NCBI GenBank assembly: GCA_023443925.1
Contig: JAEZSL010000302.1
Location: 1 to 50,264 of the forward strand
Direction: 5' to 3'
Source: Bacillota bacterium
GTDB lineage: Bacteria > Bacillota_A > Clostridia > Lachnospirales > Lachnospiraceae
Length of the DNA: 50,264 nucleotides
Below are positions 17,021 through 24,496 of the stretch, in pieces. A program made the position numbers and the translations under genes. Under the pieces are notes generated by a model that saw nothing but the letters and a program-made list of their open reading frames with translations, was not told the DNA's origin and did not search any database. Every line of letters begins with the position of its first letter. Within the stretch, counting starts at the first letter, position 1.

Positions 17021-17566
17021 CTATTCAAACTTCTCACGGTCCTTTATGTCTTTTAACCGGTCCATTACCAGGGTATCCCGAAAAACCCAGGGAGTAAATT
17101 CTGACTGGTTAATTATTGTATTATTCTCTATGGCTTCCTCTAAGGTTATCCAGGTTAGCTCGTATTTATCCTTTTCCTCATGTTCACTCAGATTCCGCTC
17201 TCCCATTTCGGCAAAGACATCACTGTAAAAATAATAAGAAATCTGTTCAAAAATCCGGCTTTGTTCCTTATCTCTTTTCACCTCTTTTATTTTTCCGAAA
17301 TACCGGATGGAATCCGGAATGACCTTAAGGCCTGTCTCTTCCATAACTTCACGGATCAGGGTTTCTTCCCGGCTCTCACCTATCTCCATCCCGCCTCCCG
17401 GAAACTTATAATCTCCGTGTTTGCCGCTATGGATAAATGCTATCTTGTCTCCGCGTTCTATGATTGCCCGGATTGCGGTCCTTTTTATTTTTGCCCAATT
17501 ACGGCCATAATTACATCTGTCTATTACAGCTAAAAAATCAGAATCTTCTTCTCGAATTCTTTGCAT
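17021..17566 (-). CDS. Nudix hydrolase
   Basis: About 181 residues from the ATG at 17566, which has GAGGAG upstream; an in-frame ATG at 17599 has no such site. The Nudix box is complete: G-G-G-M-E-I-G-E then R-E-V-M-E-E-T-G-L, with every catalytic Glu present, unlike the Nudix gene at 2032. The N-terminal part has R-T-A-I-R-A-I-I and K-I-A-F-I-H, typical of ADP-ribose or nucleotide-type Nudix folds. The substrate is unknown. It stands alone, upstream of the GGADGP membrane protein on the same strand (71-bp gap). Confidence 0.88.
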   Translation of the reverse strand: MQRIREEDSDFLAVIDRCNYGRNWAKIKRTAIRAIIERGDKIAFIHSGKHGDYKFPGGGMEIGESREETLIREVMEETGLKVIPDSIRYFGKIKEVKRDKEQSRIFEQISYYFYSDVFAEMGERNLSEHEEKDKYELTWITLEEAIENNTIINQSEFTPWVFRDTLVMDRLKDIKDREKFE

Positions 17567-17802
17567 CCTATTCTCTCCTCTCTTGTCGCTTAATTTCATT
17601 TAGATAAAATAACTGATAAATACCATTAATAAATATCTATATACCTTACAATTAAAACAATTAGAGGCTGTCTCTTGCACAGAGGGCAGCAGCTGAACTC
17701 TTTACTTCTTTTGTGTCCATAGTTACAGAAGTACTTTATTTAATAGATTTAATATGATATCGTCCAAATCCTTTTGATATATAATTTTACCACTCAATTA
17801 AA

Positions 17803-17831
17803 TTGAATTCTGCCATTTATTGGATTATACT
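17803..17831 (+). promoter_or_regulatory. Sigma-A promoter
   Basis: TTGAAT and TATACT are separated by exactly 17 bp. The promoter points toward two mini-ORFs with good ribosome binding sites and then the YciI gene. It lies in the roughly 580-bp gap between the Nudix gene and YciI. Confidence 0.6.
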
Positions 17832-17864
17832 AAAAATAATTCAATTAGGAAAGGGTGATTTTAT

Positions 17865-17918
17865 ATGAAAAGAATAAATCTGATAAATCGTAACCAAAGG
17901 AAGGCGGCGTATTTTTAA
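17865..17918 (+). CDS. Mini-ORF, 17 aa
   Basis: An ATG 34 bases after the promoter, preceded by GGAAAGGGTGATTTTAT, encodes M-K-R-I-N-L-I-N-R-N-Q-R-K-A-A-Y-F. The end of the ORF overlaps a small hairpin (GGAAGG with CCTTCC). It is either a leader ORF or the decayed start of a lost gene. I recognise no family. Confidence 0.35.
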   Translation: MKRINLINRNQRKAAYF

Positions 17919-17945
17919 CCTTCCGTATAAAACGAGGAGGTCTAA

Positions 17946-17999
17946 ATGACAGATAAGAAATTAAGGAATAATGAATTAAAGGACATTTATAATAAATGA
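17946..17999 (+). CDS. Mini-ORF, 17 aa, with strong ribosome binding site
   Basis: GAGGAGG five bases before the ATG is a near-perfect ribosome binding site. The product M-T-D-K-K-L-R-N-N-E-L-K-D-I-Y-N-K is stopped by TGA at 17997, and the same frame continues open only for about 14 more residues. It looks either like a very small charged peptide or the beginning of a truncated gene. No homologue is recognised. Confidence 0.35.
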   Translation: MTDKKLRNNELKDIYNK

Positions 18000-18143
18000 T
18001 TTGCAGATTTTTCAATATACTTTCGTGTGGTTCCAATATAACTATTGATTTACTTTCCCTAAACTCCATGATAAAATAAAAAATACGGCAGCCATCCGGT
18101 TAACGCTGCTATTTATGAAATATAAGAATACAGGAGATGAATC

Positions 18144-18431
18144 ATGAGTCAGCAGCTCTATGTCATGTTAATGGAAAATAAAAACCCACTGAACCCAGAG
18201 GTAGTACAACACCATGTGGATTATCTAAAAAAGCAGGACGCCTCGGGCAGGTTAGTGCTGTGCGGCCCCTTTACGGATTATAACGGCGGTATGGTGATTT
18301 ATAAAGCGGTATCCTTTGAGGAAGCGGCGGATCTGGCAAATAATGATCCTTTTATTAAAGAAGGTTATAAAACCTTTGAATTGCGTACCTTAGAATGGGC
18401 GAATAAGGATAATAACTACCTTCTGGACTGA
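18144..18431 (+). CDS. YciI-family protein
   Basis: A 95-residue protein with the YciI/YCII plan: an N-terminal beta strand Q-L-Y-V-M-L-M, the H-H-V-D-Y-L-K-K region at about 23-30, G-R-L-V-L-C-G-P-F and G-G-M-V-I-Y-K, and a final A-x-x-L-A-x-x-D-P-F motif. YciI proteins are dimeric ferredoxin-like folds with a His-Asp pair that may have hydrolase or dehydrochlorinase-like activity; most have no known substrate. AGGAG lies seven bases before the ATG. It sits alone between mini-ORFs and a terminator hairpin. Confidence 0.85.
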   Translation: MSQQLYVMLMENKNPLNPEVVQHHVDYLKKQDASGRLVLCGPFTDYNGGMVIYKAVSFEEAADLANNDPFIKEGYKTFELRTLEWANKDNNYLLD

Positions 18432-18449
18432 TTTATTGATAAACTAGAG

Positions 18450-18500
18450 TGGGGCCGTTGCACAAGGAATCTTGTTCTGAGTATTGTGCAACAGCTCCCG
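18450..18500 (+). terminator. Hairpin after YciI gene
   Basis: GTTGCACAA at 18457-18465 pairs exactly with TTGTGCAAC at 18484-18492, extended by GGG with CCC. It is about 20 bp after the YciI stop. There is no strong T-run, so termination is only probable. Confidence 0.5.
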
Positions 18501-18537
18501 GTTATTATTGCCACGAGTTTAATATTTTTCAGTAGCA

Positions 18538-18981
18538 TTAATATTTATTGTTAAGGTAATTAAATATGATTATCCCGATAATATATTGAAAAATAAAATA
18601 AATATACAAGAAAATGACCATAAACCGGAAATTTGAAATGAGTTCTAATTGCCCTAAAACTGAAATAATTACTATAGATAAACCCACAACTGCAAGTCCT
18701 AAAATATAAGCATACCTCCCTGATTTATCTCTTAATTTTTGTTTGCGTTCATCCTGCAACTCTATATTTTGATTTTCTAATCGTTCTGCATATCTGGCTT
18801 CGTTTTTTGGAAAAGCCCAATAGAAATATTGGACCATCATAATTAAGCCTGGAATAATACCAGCACCTGCGAACCAAAATATAAAATCGTTTAAATTAAT
18901 ATTAAGAAACAAAGCCAAAACAAGACAAGCTACTCCTACAAGAATATATACTATCCCGACAATAAGATTACTTTTCTTCAT
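18538..18981 (-). CDS. Four-helix membrane protein paired with an XRE regulator
   Basis: A 147-residue protein with two helices in the first half (about 7-25 and 32-54), a charged middle (E-N-Q-N-I-E-L-Q-D-E-R-K-Q-K-L-R-D-K) and two more helices at about 88-108 and 115-142. This layout matches small membrane proteins (DUF2178/DUF3796-like) that are very often encoded directly after a 70-residue XRE regulator in Firmicutes. Its start overlaps the regulator by 14 bases, so the two are co-translated. The function is unknown; membrane stress sensing is a guess. Confidence 0.75.
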   Translation of the reverse strand: MKKSNLIVGIVYILVGVACLVLALFLNINLNDFIFWFAGAGIIPGLIMMVQYFYWAFPKNEARYAERLENQNIELQDERKQKLRDKSGRYAYILGLAVVGLSIVIISVLGQLELISNFRFMVIFLYIYFIFQYIIGIIIFNYLNNKY

Positions 18982-19183
18982 TTATACTGCCCCTTTCATA
19001 TATAAAAATATCCTCTATCCGCTTTTCAAAAAAATCTGCGATGATATAGGCTAAATCCAAAGAAGGATTATACTTTCCATTTTCAATGGAACTAACGGTT
19101 TGCCTTGACACACGAATTGCCTTCGCAAAGTCCTCTTGTGTCAATCCCTTCTCCTTCCTTAATTGTTCAACTAAATTCTTCAA
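18968..19183 (-). CDS. Small XRE-family regulator (YozG/Cro type)
   Basis: A 71-residue protein consisting only of a helix-turn-helix: L-R-K-E-K-G-L-T-Q-E-D-F-A, then V-S-R-Q-T-V-S-S-I-E-N-G-K-Y-N-P-S-L, and a short F-E-K-R-I-E-D-I-F tail. The start codon is TTG at 19183, supported by GGAGGTG seven bases upstream. Its promoter carries a perfect GTAAAGG/CCTTTAC palindrome just past the -10 box, strongly suggesting that it represses itself. It overlaps the membrane-protein gene by 14 bases. Confidence 0.88.
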   Translation of the reverse strand: MKNLVEQLRKEKGLTQEDFAKAIRVSRQTVSSIENGKYNPSLDLAYIIADFFEKRIEDIFIYERGSINEEK

Positions 19184-19201
19184 ATAAGCACCTCCAAATT
19201 C

Positions 19202-19263
19202 GTAAAGGTTCCTTTACATTTTTATCATAACAAATAGAAATAATTTTGTCAAGTTTCCTTTAC
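19202..19263 (-). promoter_or_regulatory. Sigma-A promoter with palindromic operator
   Basis: On the minus strand TTGACA (19247-19252) and TATGAT (19224-19229) are separated by exactly 17 bp. A perfect palindrome, GTAAAGG-AA-CCTTTAC (19202-19217), follows the -10 box, and a GTAAAGG half-site (19257-19263) flanks the -35 box. This is the expected site for self-repression by the downstream XRE regulator. Confidence 0.85.
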
Positions 19264-19356
19264 AAATTATTTTATTGCTTTATAAAGTGATATACACCAA
19301 GTCTGTTTTAGATTAATCATAAATAACGAACCTCTAATCCAAGAATCTGTTAATAT

Positions 19357-19402
19357 TAAAAAAGATCTGATAAAAGAAAATTTCTTTTCCAGATCTTTTT
19401 AA
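19357..19402 (-). terminator. Terminator of the HXXEE gene
   Basis: AAAAAGATCTG pairs with CAGATCTTTTT around an A/T-rich loop, with a T-run on either strand. It lies downstream of the minus-strand HXXEE gene. The rest of the 306-bp gap 19184-19489 holds the XRE promoter and nothing else clear. Confidence 0.75.
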
Positions 19403-19489
19403 TTGCTTAACTATCGGTAGGTATTATGTAAATAAATTAAATCCCGAACTCGTAAATTAAGGGATTAATGGAAATATAACGCTGCCTTA

Positions 19490-20032
19490 TCAGCCCGGTT
19501 TCTTTTGATAATTAATCAGCCATTTATCAAACACTTCCATTCCCATATGGATTGCAACACCATTAATAAGGATAACAACTGCACAAATAACCGATGCAGC
19601 GATAACAGTATGCATACGAAAGGAACCGGAGTTGAGTAATATATTCAGGATATAAATGCAGAAAGGCAGGCATACCAGGCTTGTAACCAGTACGGGAACA
19701 TAGCGTTTTAACAGAATTACCTGAAAGCAATGTACAACTAAGTGAAGAGTAAAAACAACAAAACCTCCCAGCCAGACATAATACCATCTTGTTATATAGG
19801 CTGTGACGGTAACTGCACTGATTAATATAAATTCTTCTGCTACTCCAAGGGCAAAGGATGAGGTCGTTATGTTATCAAAATGAGGAATCAGCTTTTTTGA
19901 AATCTTAGGATATTTACGAAGAAAGAAGTCCCTGTTTTTATTTATCCAGGGTTTTACAAAGATTATTTCTTCAAAGTCATGGATAATAAATAATAAGGGA
20001 AACAACCAGATTAAAAAGTTTACTTCAGCCAT
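19490..20032 (-). CDS. HXXEE domain membrane protein
   Basis: About 180 residues from the ATG at 20032 (AGGAAAC upstream); an ATG at 20056 is less well supported. The first helix ends in I-I-H-D-F-E-E-I, matching the H-x-x-E-E motif that names the family. A second conserved region, G-V-A-E-E-F, lies near residue 65 and H-L-V-V-H near 100, so His and Glu side chains sit in or near the membrane. Five hydrophobic segments are visible. The family is uncharacterised; the residues suggest metal binding. Confidence 0.8.
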   Translation of the reverse strand: MAEVNFLIWLFPLLFIIHDFEEIIFVKPWINKNRDFFLRKYPKISKKLIPHFDNITTSSFALGVAEEFILISAVTVTAYITRWYYVWLGGFVVFTLHLVVHCFQVILLKRYVPVLVTSLVCLPFCIYILNILLNSGSFRMHTVIAASVICAVVILINGVAIHMGMEVFDKWLINYQKKPG

Positions 20033-20073
20033 ACGGTTTCCTGCCTTTCTGTTCATTCTTTGTGGTACTAAGC

Positions 20074-20258
20074 TTACTTTTTAAAAGCCTCTCTTTCCCG
20101 GCTCAATTCTTTGTTTAACATTATTGAGTCCCAGGTTTTGTTTTGTGAGGTAATGATTGCTTTTAAGAAAACCGGTTCAATATGCTGCTTCTTAAACTCT
20201 TATAAGAAGGTATTGAGTAAATCGTCTGAGAATCGCTCATCACCAACATTTCATCCAT
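20074..20258 (-). pseudogene. Frameshifted gene remnant
   Basis: From the ATG at 20258 the minus strand encodes M-D-E-M-L-V-M-S-D-S-Q-T-I-Y-S-I-P-S-Y-K. A one-base deletion then moves the coding frame, and the continuation K-K-Q-H-I-E-P-V-F-L-K-A-I-I-T-S runs about 40 residues to TAA at 20074. Adding one base after Tyr-Lys joins the two parts without a stop. Both halves have coding-like composition, unlike the surrounding DNA. I do not recognise the family. It may be the damaged end of a longer gene or a short frameshifted one just upstream of the HXXEE gene. Confidence 0.5.
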
Positions 20259-20486
20259 TTTATCCCATTATACGCGAATTATCAAGGTAAAAATCAGCCT
20301 TCCGCAGGATTTCTATGACGCTAGAGGCTTGTAAAAATATAGTTTTCGAAGGAAAGAAAGCTGGATTTAACAGTCTTATTAACAACATTAACCTTTGTTA
20401 ATAGAGTTGAATATTGAATTCATTATTACACCAAAATCAATCAGGTCACAAAATCGACTTTATGATTACCTTATTTTTATTACATT

Positions 20487-20576
20487 AAAAACACCCTGAT
20501 GGTTGAGATGCTCCTCCAATAAGGTCTAACTTATTGGAGGAGCATCCGTGTACATACTCAACCATCTGGGTGTTTT
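20487..20576. repeat. Long imperfect inverted repeat downstream of clpP
   Basis: AAAACACCC-GATGGTTGAG-ATGCTCCTCCAATAAG on the left pairs with CTTATTGGAGGAGCAT and, after an 11-base bulge, CTCAACCATC-GGGTGTTTT on the right. The loop is six bases. It would form a 36-bp interrupted hairpin, larger than usual terminators, about 110 bp past the clpP stop. It may be a terminator, a structured RNA or a MITE-like remnant. The remainder of the gap 20259-20683 shows nothing clear. Confidence 0.75.
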
Positions 20577-20683
20577 CCTAATATCATTTATTATTTACTA
20601 TTTATTATGTCATTCATTCGTCTAACTGACAAAGTACGAATCTTTGCTGGCAGTAAAGCCAGGCTTTATTCCTCTTGCCGCTC

Positions 20684-21268
20684 TTATAACCGGTTCGATA
20701 TAACTTTGTCTATGATACCATATTCCAGAGCTTCTTTAGCACTCATAAAGTTGTCTCTGTCGGTATCCCGTTCAATTTCTTCCACGGTTCTGCCGGTATT
20801 GGCTGCCAGTATCTGATTTAATTTCTTTTTGTTATTCAATACATATTCAGCCATGATCCTTATATCGCTGGCCGTACCTTTTGCACCGCCAGAGGGCTGG
20901 TGGATCATAATTTCCGCATTGGGCAGGGCAAAGCGTTTGCCTTTGGTACCGCCTGCCAATAAAAAGGAACCCATACTGGCGGCCATACCAATACATATGG
21001 TGGATATATCGCATTTAATAAAATTCATGGTGTCATAAATTGCAAAGCCTGCGGTAACGGAACCACCGGGGCTGTTGATATAAATAGCAATATCCTTATT
21101 AGGATCCTGTGCCTCTAAAAATAATAACTGGGCTACAACCAGGCTTGCGGAATTGTCCGTGACTTCTTCTCCCAGAAATATGATTCTGTCACTTAAGAGT
21201 CTGGAGTAAATATCGTAACTTCTTTCACCACGGCTGGTCTGTTCAACTACATAGGGTACTAAACTCAT
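20684..21268 (-). CDS. clpP: ATP-dependent Clp protease proteolytic subunit
   Basis: A 194-residue ClpP. The catalytic triad is visible as S98 (G-M-A-A-S-M-G), H123 (M-I-H-Q-P-S-G-G) and D172 (T-D-R-D-N-F-M). The N-terminal [16 protein letters not shown] and I-N-S-P-G-G-S-V are characteristic. ClpP forms a tetradecameric chamber that degrades proteins fed by ClpX or ClpC. The usual tig-clpP-clpX neighbours are absent. Instead the gene overlaps by four bases an AraC-type regulator, which suggests a second, specially regulated ClpP copy. That last point is inference, because the rest of the genome is not visible. Confidence 0.96.
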   Translation of the reverse strand: MSLVPYVVEQTSRGERSYDIYSRLLSDRIIFLGEEVTDNSASLVVAQLLFLEAQDPNKDIAIYINSPGGSVTAGFAIYDTMNFIKCDISTICIGMAASMGSFLLAGGTKGKRFALPNAEIMIHQPSGGAKGTASDIRIMAEYVLNNKKKLNQILAANTGRTVEEIERDTDRDNFMSAKEALEYGIIDKVISNRL

Positions 21269-21756
21269 GCTGCCTTCATCTCCTTTTTATACTGATTACT
21301 ATAATATGTCTTATCAGGCGCAGCTTTCTGTCCTTCCGGCAGAAGGTACAGATGCGCCATGTACATGGTATTTGCAGATATTCTCTGTTTCTTTGGTACA
21401 GTACCAAATACAAGCTGCAGCGGATTAAATTCTCCTGTCTCCCGGTATAACTGGGGAGTCTTTAAATACAATCCCCGAAAGGCCAGGGTAAAAGCCTGCT
21501 GTGATTCGTAACTGGCTTCCAATGCCACCTGGGCAATGGGAATATTTGTATATACCAGCATCCTGGCTGCTTCCGTCAGGCGGCGTTTTTGAATATACTT
21601 ATGAATGGTACAGCCGACTGTATCAGAAAATATTCGATTTAAGTGAAATTTGGAATAACCGGTATGCTTTGCAATATCATTCAGATTTAAATCTTCCTGC
21701 AGATGCTCTTCAATAAAATGAATAGTCCGTTCTATCATTTTAGCCGAATCTTTCAT
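21265..21756 (-). CDS. AraC/MarA-type regulator coupled to clpP
   Basis: A 163-residue protein whose first 105 residues are a complete AraC DNA-binding unit: [19 protein letters not shown] (helix-turn-helix 1) and [21 protein letters not shown] (helix-turn-helix 2). There is no N-terminal sensor domain, as in MarA/SoxS/Rob, but there is a 55-residue C-terminal extension of unknown role. The stop overlaps the clpP start by four bases, so the two are translated together. The ribosome binding site GGAGGT sits between AAAAC and GTTTT, which could form a weak hairpin. Confidence 0.88.
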   Translation of the reverse strand: MKDSAKMIERTIHFIEEHLQEDLNLNDIAKHTGYSKFHLNRIFSDTVGCTIHKYIQKRRLTEAARMLVYTNIPIAQVALEASYESQQAFTLAFRGLYLKTPQLYRETGEFNPLQLVFGTVPKKQRISANTMYMAHLYLLPEGQKAAPDKTYYSNQYKKEMKAA

Positions 21757-22029
21757 GTTAAAACACCTCCGTTTTATATTGTTGCACTTATTATAACAGA
21801 TCGTTTTTCAATCTTCTTAATAAAAATTGCTATTTTATGTAACTTTTATAGTAGATATATTTTTTTTAGAATCTAAAGAAGAAATTTACATATAAGTCTG
21901 CTTAGATTACTGTTATACGGGTTAAAATAGTAAAGTATCCTTGAGTGTCTGCAACCTAGAAATAGATCATTGGCACAGTTTATGCCATGGTATAATTTAA
22001 AACAAAGTATAGTTTTATACTATGGTATC

Positions 22030-22097
22030 TTTTTACCATGATAAAGTTTATACCATAATATTGTTTATACCTTGGAATTATTTATACCTTAAGCTGG
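22030..22097. repeat. Four 17-bp tandem repeats with TATACC cores
   Basis: Units starting at 22030, 22047, 22064 and 22081 share TTTATACC plus a variable remainder, with an exact 17-bp period. Inverted GGTATA copies lie just upstream (about 21990-22030). They end 25 bp before the start of a 53-residue gene and look like an operator array or promoter region. The earlier part of the gap (21757-21990) shows nothing clear. Confidence 0.6.
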
Positions 22098-22122
22098 GTC
22101 AAGTAAAAGAAAGGAATTAAAT

Positions 22123-22284
22123 ATGGAATCCGGTAATTTTAATAACTATGAAATAGCAGAAATATCCGAAACCTCTCTGAACCAGTTATCAAAACTGGAG
22201 AAGTCCTTGTCCGATGAATCCGATAAGAATATCGTTCTCATCGCTTACCAAAACAAATCGAGTGAGGACAGCAATAACAGATAA
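22123..22284 (+). CDS. Small conserved-type acidic protein, 53 aa
   Basis: The ATG at 22123 follows AAAGGAATTAAAT, and the frame encodes 53 residues beginning M-E-S-G-N-F-N-N-Y-E-I-A-E-I-S. The middle L-N-Q-L-S-K-L-E-K-S-L and N-I-V-L-I-A-Y-Q look like one helix followed by one strand. A perfect terminator follows 40 bp later and a repeat array precedes it, so it has its own transcription unit. Short clostridial proteins with a similar plan exist, but I cannot name a function. Confidence 0.65.
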   Translation: MESGNFNNYEIAEISETSLNQLSKLEKSLSDESDKNIVLIAYQNKSSEDSNNR

Positions 22285-22320
22285 TTTCAATCTGCCAGGC
22301 GATTAAACCAAAGTATGAAA

Positions 22321-22367
22321 TACCGAAGGGAAGCGGTTCTCTGCTTCCCTTCGGTACTGTTTTTTTA
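22321..22367 (+). terminator. Strong intrinsic terminator
   Basis: TACCGAAGGGAAGC pairs perfectly with GCTTCCCTTCGGTA around an eight-base loop, then CTG and seven T. It ends the 53-residue gene and also stands between it and the convergent ABC permease. Confidence 0.92.
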
Positions 22368-22401
22368 TAATTTATCCGGAATTCACATATTTTCAGTACA
22401 T

Positions 22402-23412
22402 TTAAATCCTTCTGTATTTTTTCAACGCAAATACATTAATTACGAATAACACCAAAATATAAACCGTCAGACCCAGTATCCAGGGCAGAATATCCATAAA
22501 TCCTTTTCCCCGTATCATGATTTTTTCCAGAGAAATACATCCATAGTAGATAGGTGTAAGATAGCATAGATTTCCTAACCCAAAGGGAATTGTATCAAGG
22601 GGAATTAACCCTGAAAAAAAGATCTGGGGAATCAATACCACAGGGATAAACTGCACCAGCTGTAATTCGGTGTTAGCAAATATGGAGGCGAGAGCCCCTA
22701 TGGATACTGCGGAAAACGACAGCAAGATCATAATCAGGATACAAAGTAATACGGAACCCTCTACCTGAAGTTTAAGTACATATACCGCATAAAGGATTAT
22801 ACATATGCTTTGTATGGCTGATACGATTCCATACCCCAGGGTATAGCCTCCGATTACTTCATAACGGTGTATGGGCGTCATCAGCATCCGCTCCAGCGTC
22901 TGACCAAAGCGTTCCCTGACAAAAGACATTCCGGATAAAATAAATACAAAGAAAAACGAAAGCACTCCCAGAAAGACAAAACTGAGGGAATCCAGCTGAT
23001 TATCTTCACTAGCCTCGTATACATAGGTGATACCCATTTCTGATTGCACCGGCTGCAATAACTGCCCGGTTTCCCTGACCGCCTTAATAGCTGCACCCGA
23101 CTTTGAATCTTTCTTAAGGAGCTCAATACACAGCCCATCCGAAGCTTTCCAGAGCAGGGCATCAACACCTTCCTCCTCCAGATATTCTTTCACTTCTGGT
23201 TTCTGCGAAAGGGGGATAACCACCGCATTATTTTCGAGTTCTTTTACATAATTCTCATCCAGGTTATATACTGCAATACTGGGTATATAGCCGGAATCCC
23301 CTAATATAAAATACAGCAGGGTCAAAACCAGGAGCGGCGCAAAGATTAACAGCCCCAGAGATCTTCTATCATTCTTTATCTGTAACAGGATTCGTCTCCA
23401 TACACTTAACAT
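22402..23412 (-). CDS. ABC-2 type transporter permease
   Basis: A 336-residue permease with an N-terminal helix (about 18-37), an extracytoplasmic domain (about 40-135) and five C-terminal helices from about 140 to 330. R-E-R-F-G-Q-T-L-E-R-M-L-M-T-P-I is the conserved coupling segment of ABC-2 permeases, which export drugs, lipids or polysaccharides. It overlaps the ATPase gene by seven bases. The pair is divergent from a TetR-type regulator, the usual arrangement for an inducible drug exporter. The substrate is unknown. Confidence 0.9.
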   Translation of the reverse strand: MLSVWRRILLQIKNDRRSLGLLIFAPLLVLTLLYFILGDSGYIPSIAVYNLDENYVKELENNAVVIPLSQKPEVKEYLEEEGVDALLWKASDGLCIELLKKDSKSGAAIKAVRETGQLLQPVQSEMGITYVYEASEDNQLDSLSFVFLGVLSFFFVFILSGMSFVRERFGQTLERMLMTPIHRYEVIGGYTLGYGIVSAIQSICIILYAVYVLKLQVEGSVLLCILIMILLSFSAVSIGALASIFANTELQLVQFIPVVLIPQIFFSGLIPLDTIPFGLGNLCYLTPIYYGCISLEKIMIRGKGFMDILPWILGLTVYILVLFVINVFALKKYRRI

Positions 23413-24137
23413 TGAGTCTCCTCCTTATCCAATGCGTCATCCATAAAAAATAACTCTTCTATTCTGCCGTTAGGTGTACGGCTGATCAGATTGACAACCT
23501 TATCGGAGGCAATGACACGGCCGTTTCGCAGCAGCGCCGCATTGCCGCATTCCGTTACCTCATCCATAACATGGGTTGTTACGACAATAGTAGTACCTTT
23601 TTCTTTCAGCAGCTTTAAATAATTCCATATATTCTTTCTGAGAACCGGATCAATACCTACCGTAGGTTCGTCCAGCAGCAATACGCTGGGGTTATGAATG
23701 AGTGCAGCTCCCAGGGATAAACGCTTTTTCATACCGCCCGAAAAGTTGCGGATTAGTTTATGCCTATCTTCTGTCAGATCTACGACAGTTAAAATATCTT
23801 CTGCATTTTTAATAAACTGTTTCTTGTCCAGCCGTTGAATACCTGCAAAAAATTTAAGATTATCCCAGGCGGAAAGATCCTCATATAAGGCATCATTCTG
23901 GGGCATAAACCCAATATTACTTAATAACTTTCTGTCCGGAACCTTCTTGCCTCCAATTCTGACTTCACCGCTATCAGCTGCTATGGCGCCCATAATGATC
24001 CGGAGCAGTGTAGTTTTACCTGACCCTGACGCACCAAGCAGACAGAATATATCCCCGGAATCCAGTGACAGGTTAATATCCTCTAGTACCGGATGCTTCT
24101 GAAAGGATTTACTGATTTGTCTCACTTCTATCACCAT
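23406..24137 (-). CDS. ABC-2 type transporter ATPase
   Basis: About 243 residues from the ATG at 24137, which has GGAGG seven bases upstream; an ATG at 24152 is part of that site. Walker A is G-A-S-G-S-G-K-T-T, the signature is N-F-S-G-G-M-K-K-R-L, and Walker B is V-L-L-L-D-E-P-T-V-G-I-D. This combination belongs to the CcmA/DRA-type ATPases of ABC-2 exporters. It powers the permease encoded downstream with a seven-base overlap. A TetR-family gene lies in the opposite direction 360 bp upstream. Confidence 0.93.
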   Translation of the reverse strand: MVIEVRQISKSFQKHPVLEDINLSLDSGDIFCLLGASGSGKTTLLRIIMGAIAADSGEVRIGGKKVPDRKLLSNIGFMPQNDALYEDLSAWDNLKFFAGIQRLDKKQFIKNAEDILTVVDLTEDRHKLIRNFSGGMKKRLSLGAALIHNPSVLLLDEPTVGIDPVLRKNIWNYLKLLKEKGTTIVVTTHVMDEVTECGNAALLRNGRVIASDKVVNLISRTPNGRIEELFFMDDALDKEETQC

Positions 24138-24496
24138 ATAGTTTCCTCCCATTTCCTAGTTATCTTATTGTTTACCGATATCTCAAATACTGAAACCTTA
24201 CCTTACCGCAAACCTAAGCAGCCGAATATCTGATAACTATATTTTAGCGGAAATCTCTTTCATATCAATCAACAGTATTGCCTTAAGTGTGGGATTTTTA
24301 TAATGAGCCCTATTGCATATAAAACAAAGGCGGATTATAATAACTTAATTATATGAGTTGTATGACGAAATCCAGTAACCTTTAAAAAGTGGATAAACTA
24401 ATGTTTATAAAACATAAATCATAAATTAATAAGTTAATTAATAGCTGTTAGATAACCAGAAATAATAAAAACTGTGAGCTACCAGGGAGGCGGAAT

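Noticed and set aside
17845..18069. 74-aa minus-strand ORF opposite the two mini-ORFs
   Set aside because: No ribosome binding site, odd composition, and it runs against a good plus-strand promoter and ribosome binding sites.
19481..19496. 16-bp identity (GCTGCCTTATCAGCCC) also present at 48031-48046
   Set aside because: One 16-bp match is close to chance expectation in 50 kb on both strands, and the flanking sequences do not match.
20607..20816. 69-aa plus-strand ORF overlapping clpP
   Set aside because: It is antisense to the conserved C-terminal end of ClpP and has no ribosome binding site or family features.
24153..24496. Operator search between the ABC-2 exporter and its TetR regulator
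   Set aside because: Several weak A/T-rich inverted repeats exist, but none stands out enough to call a site.
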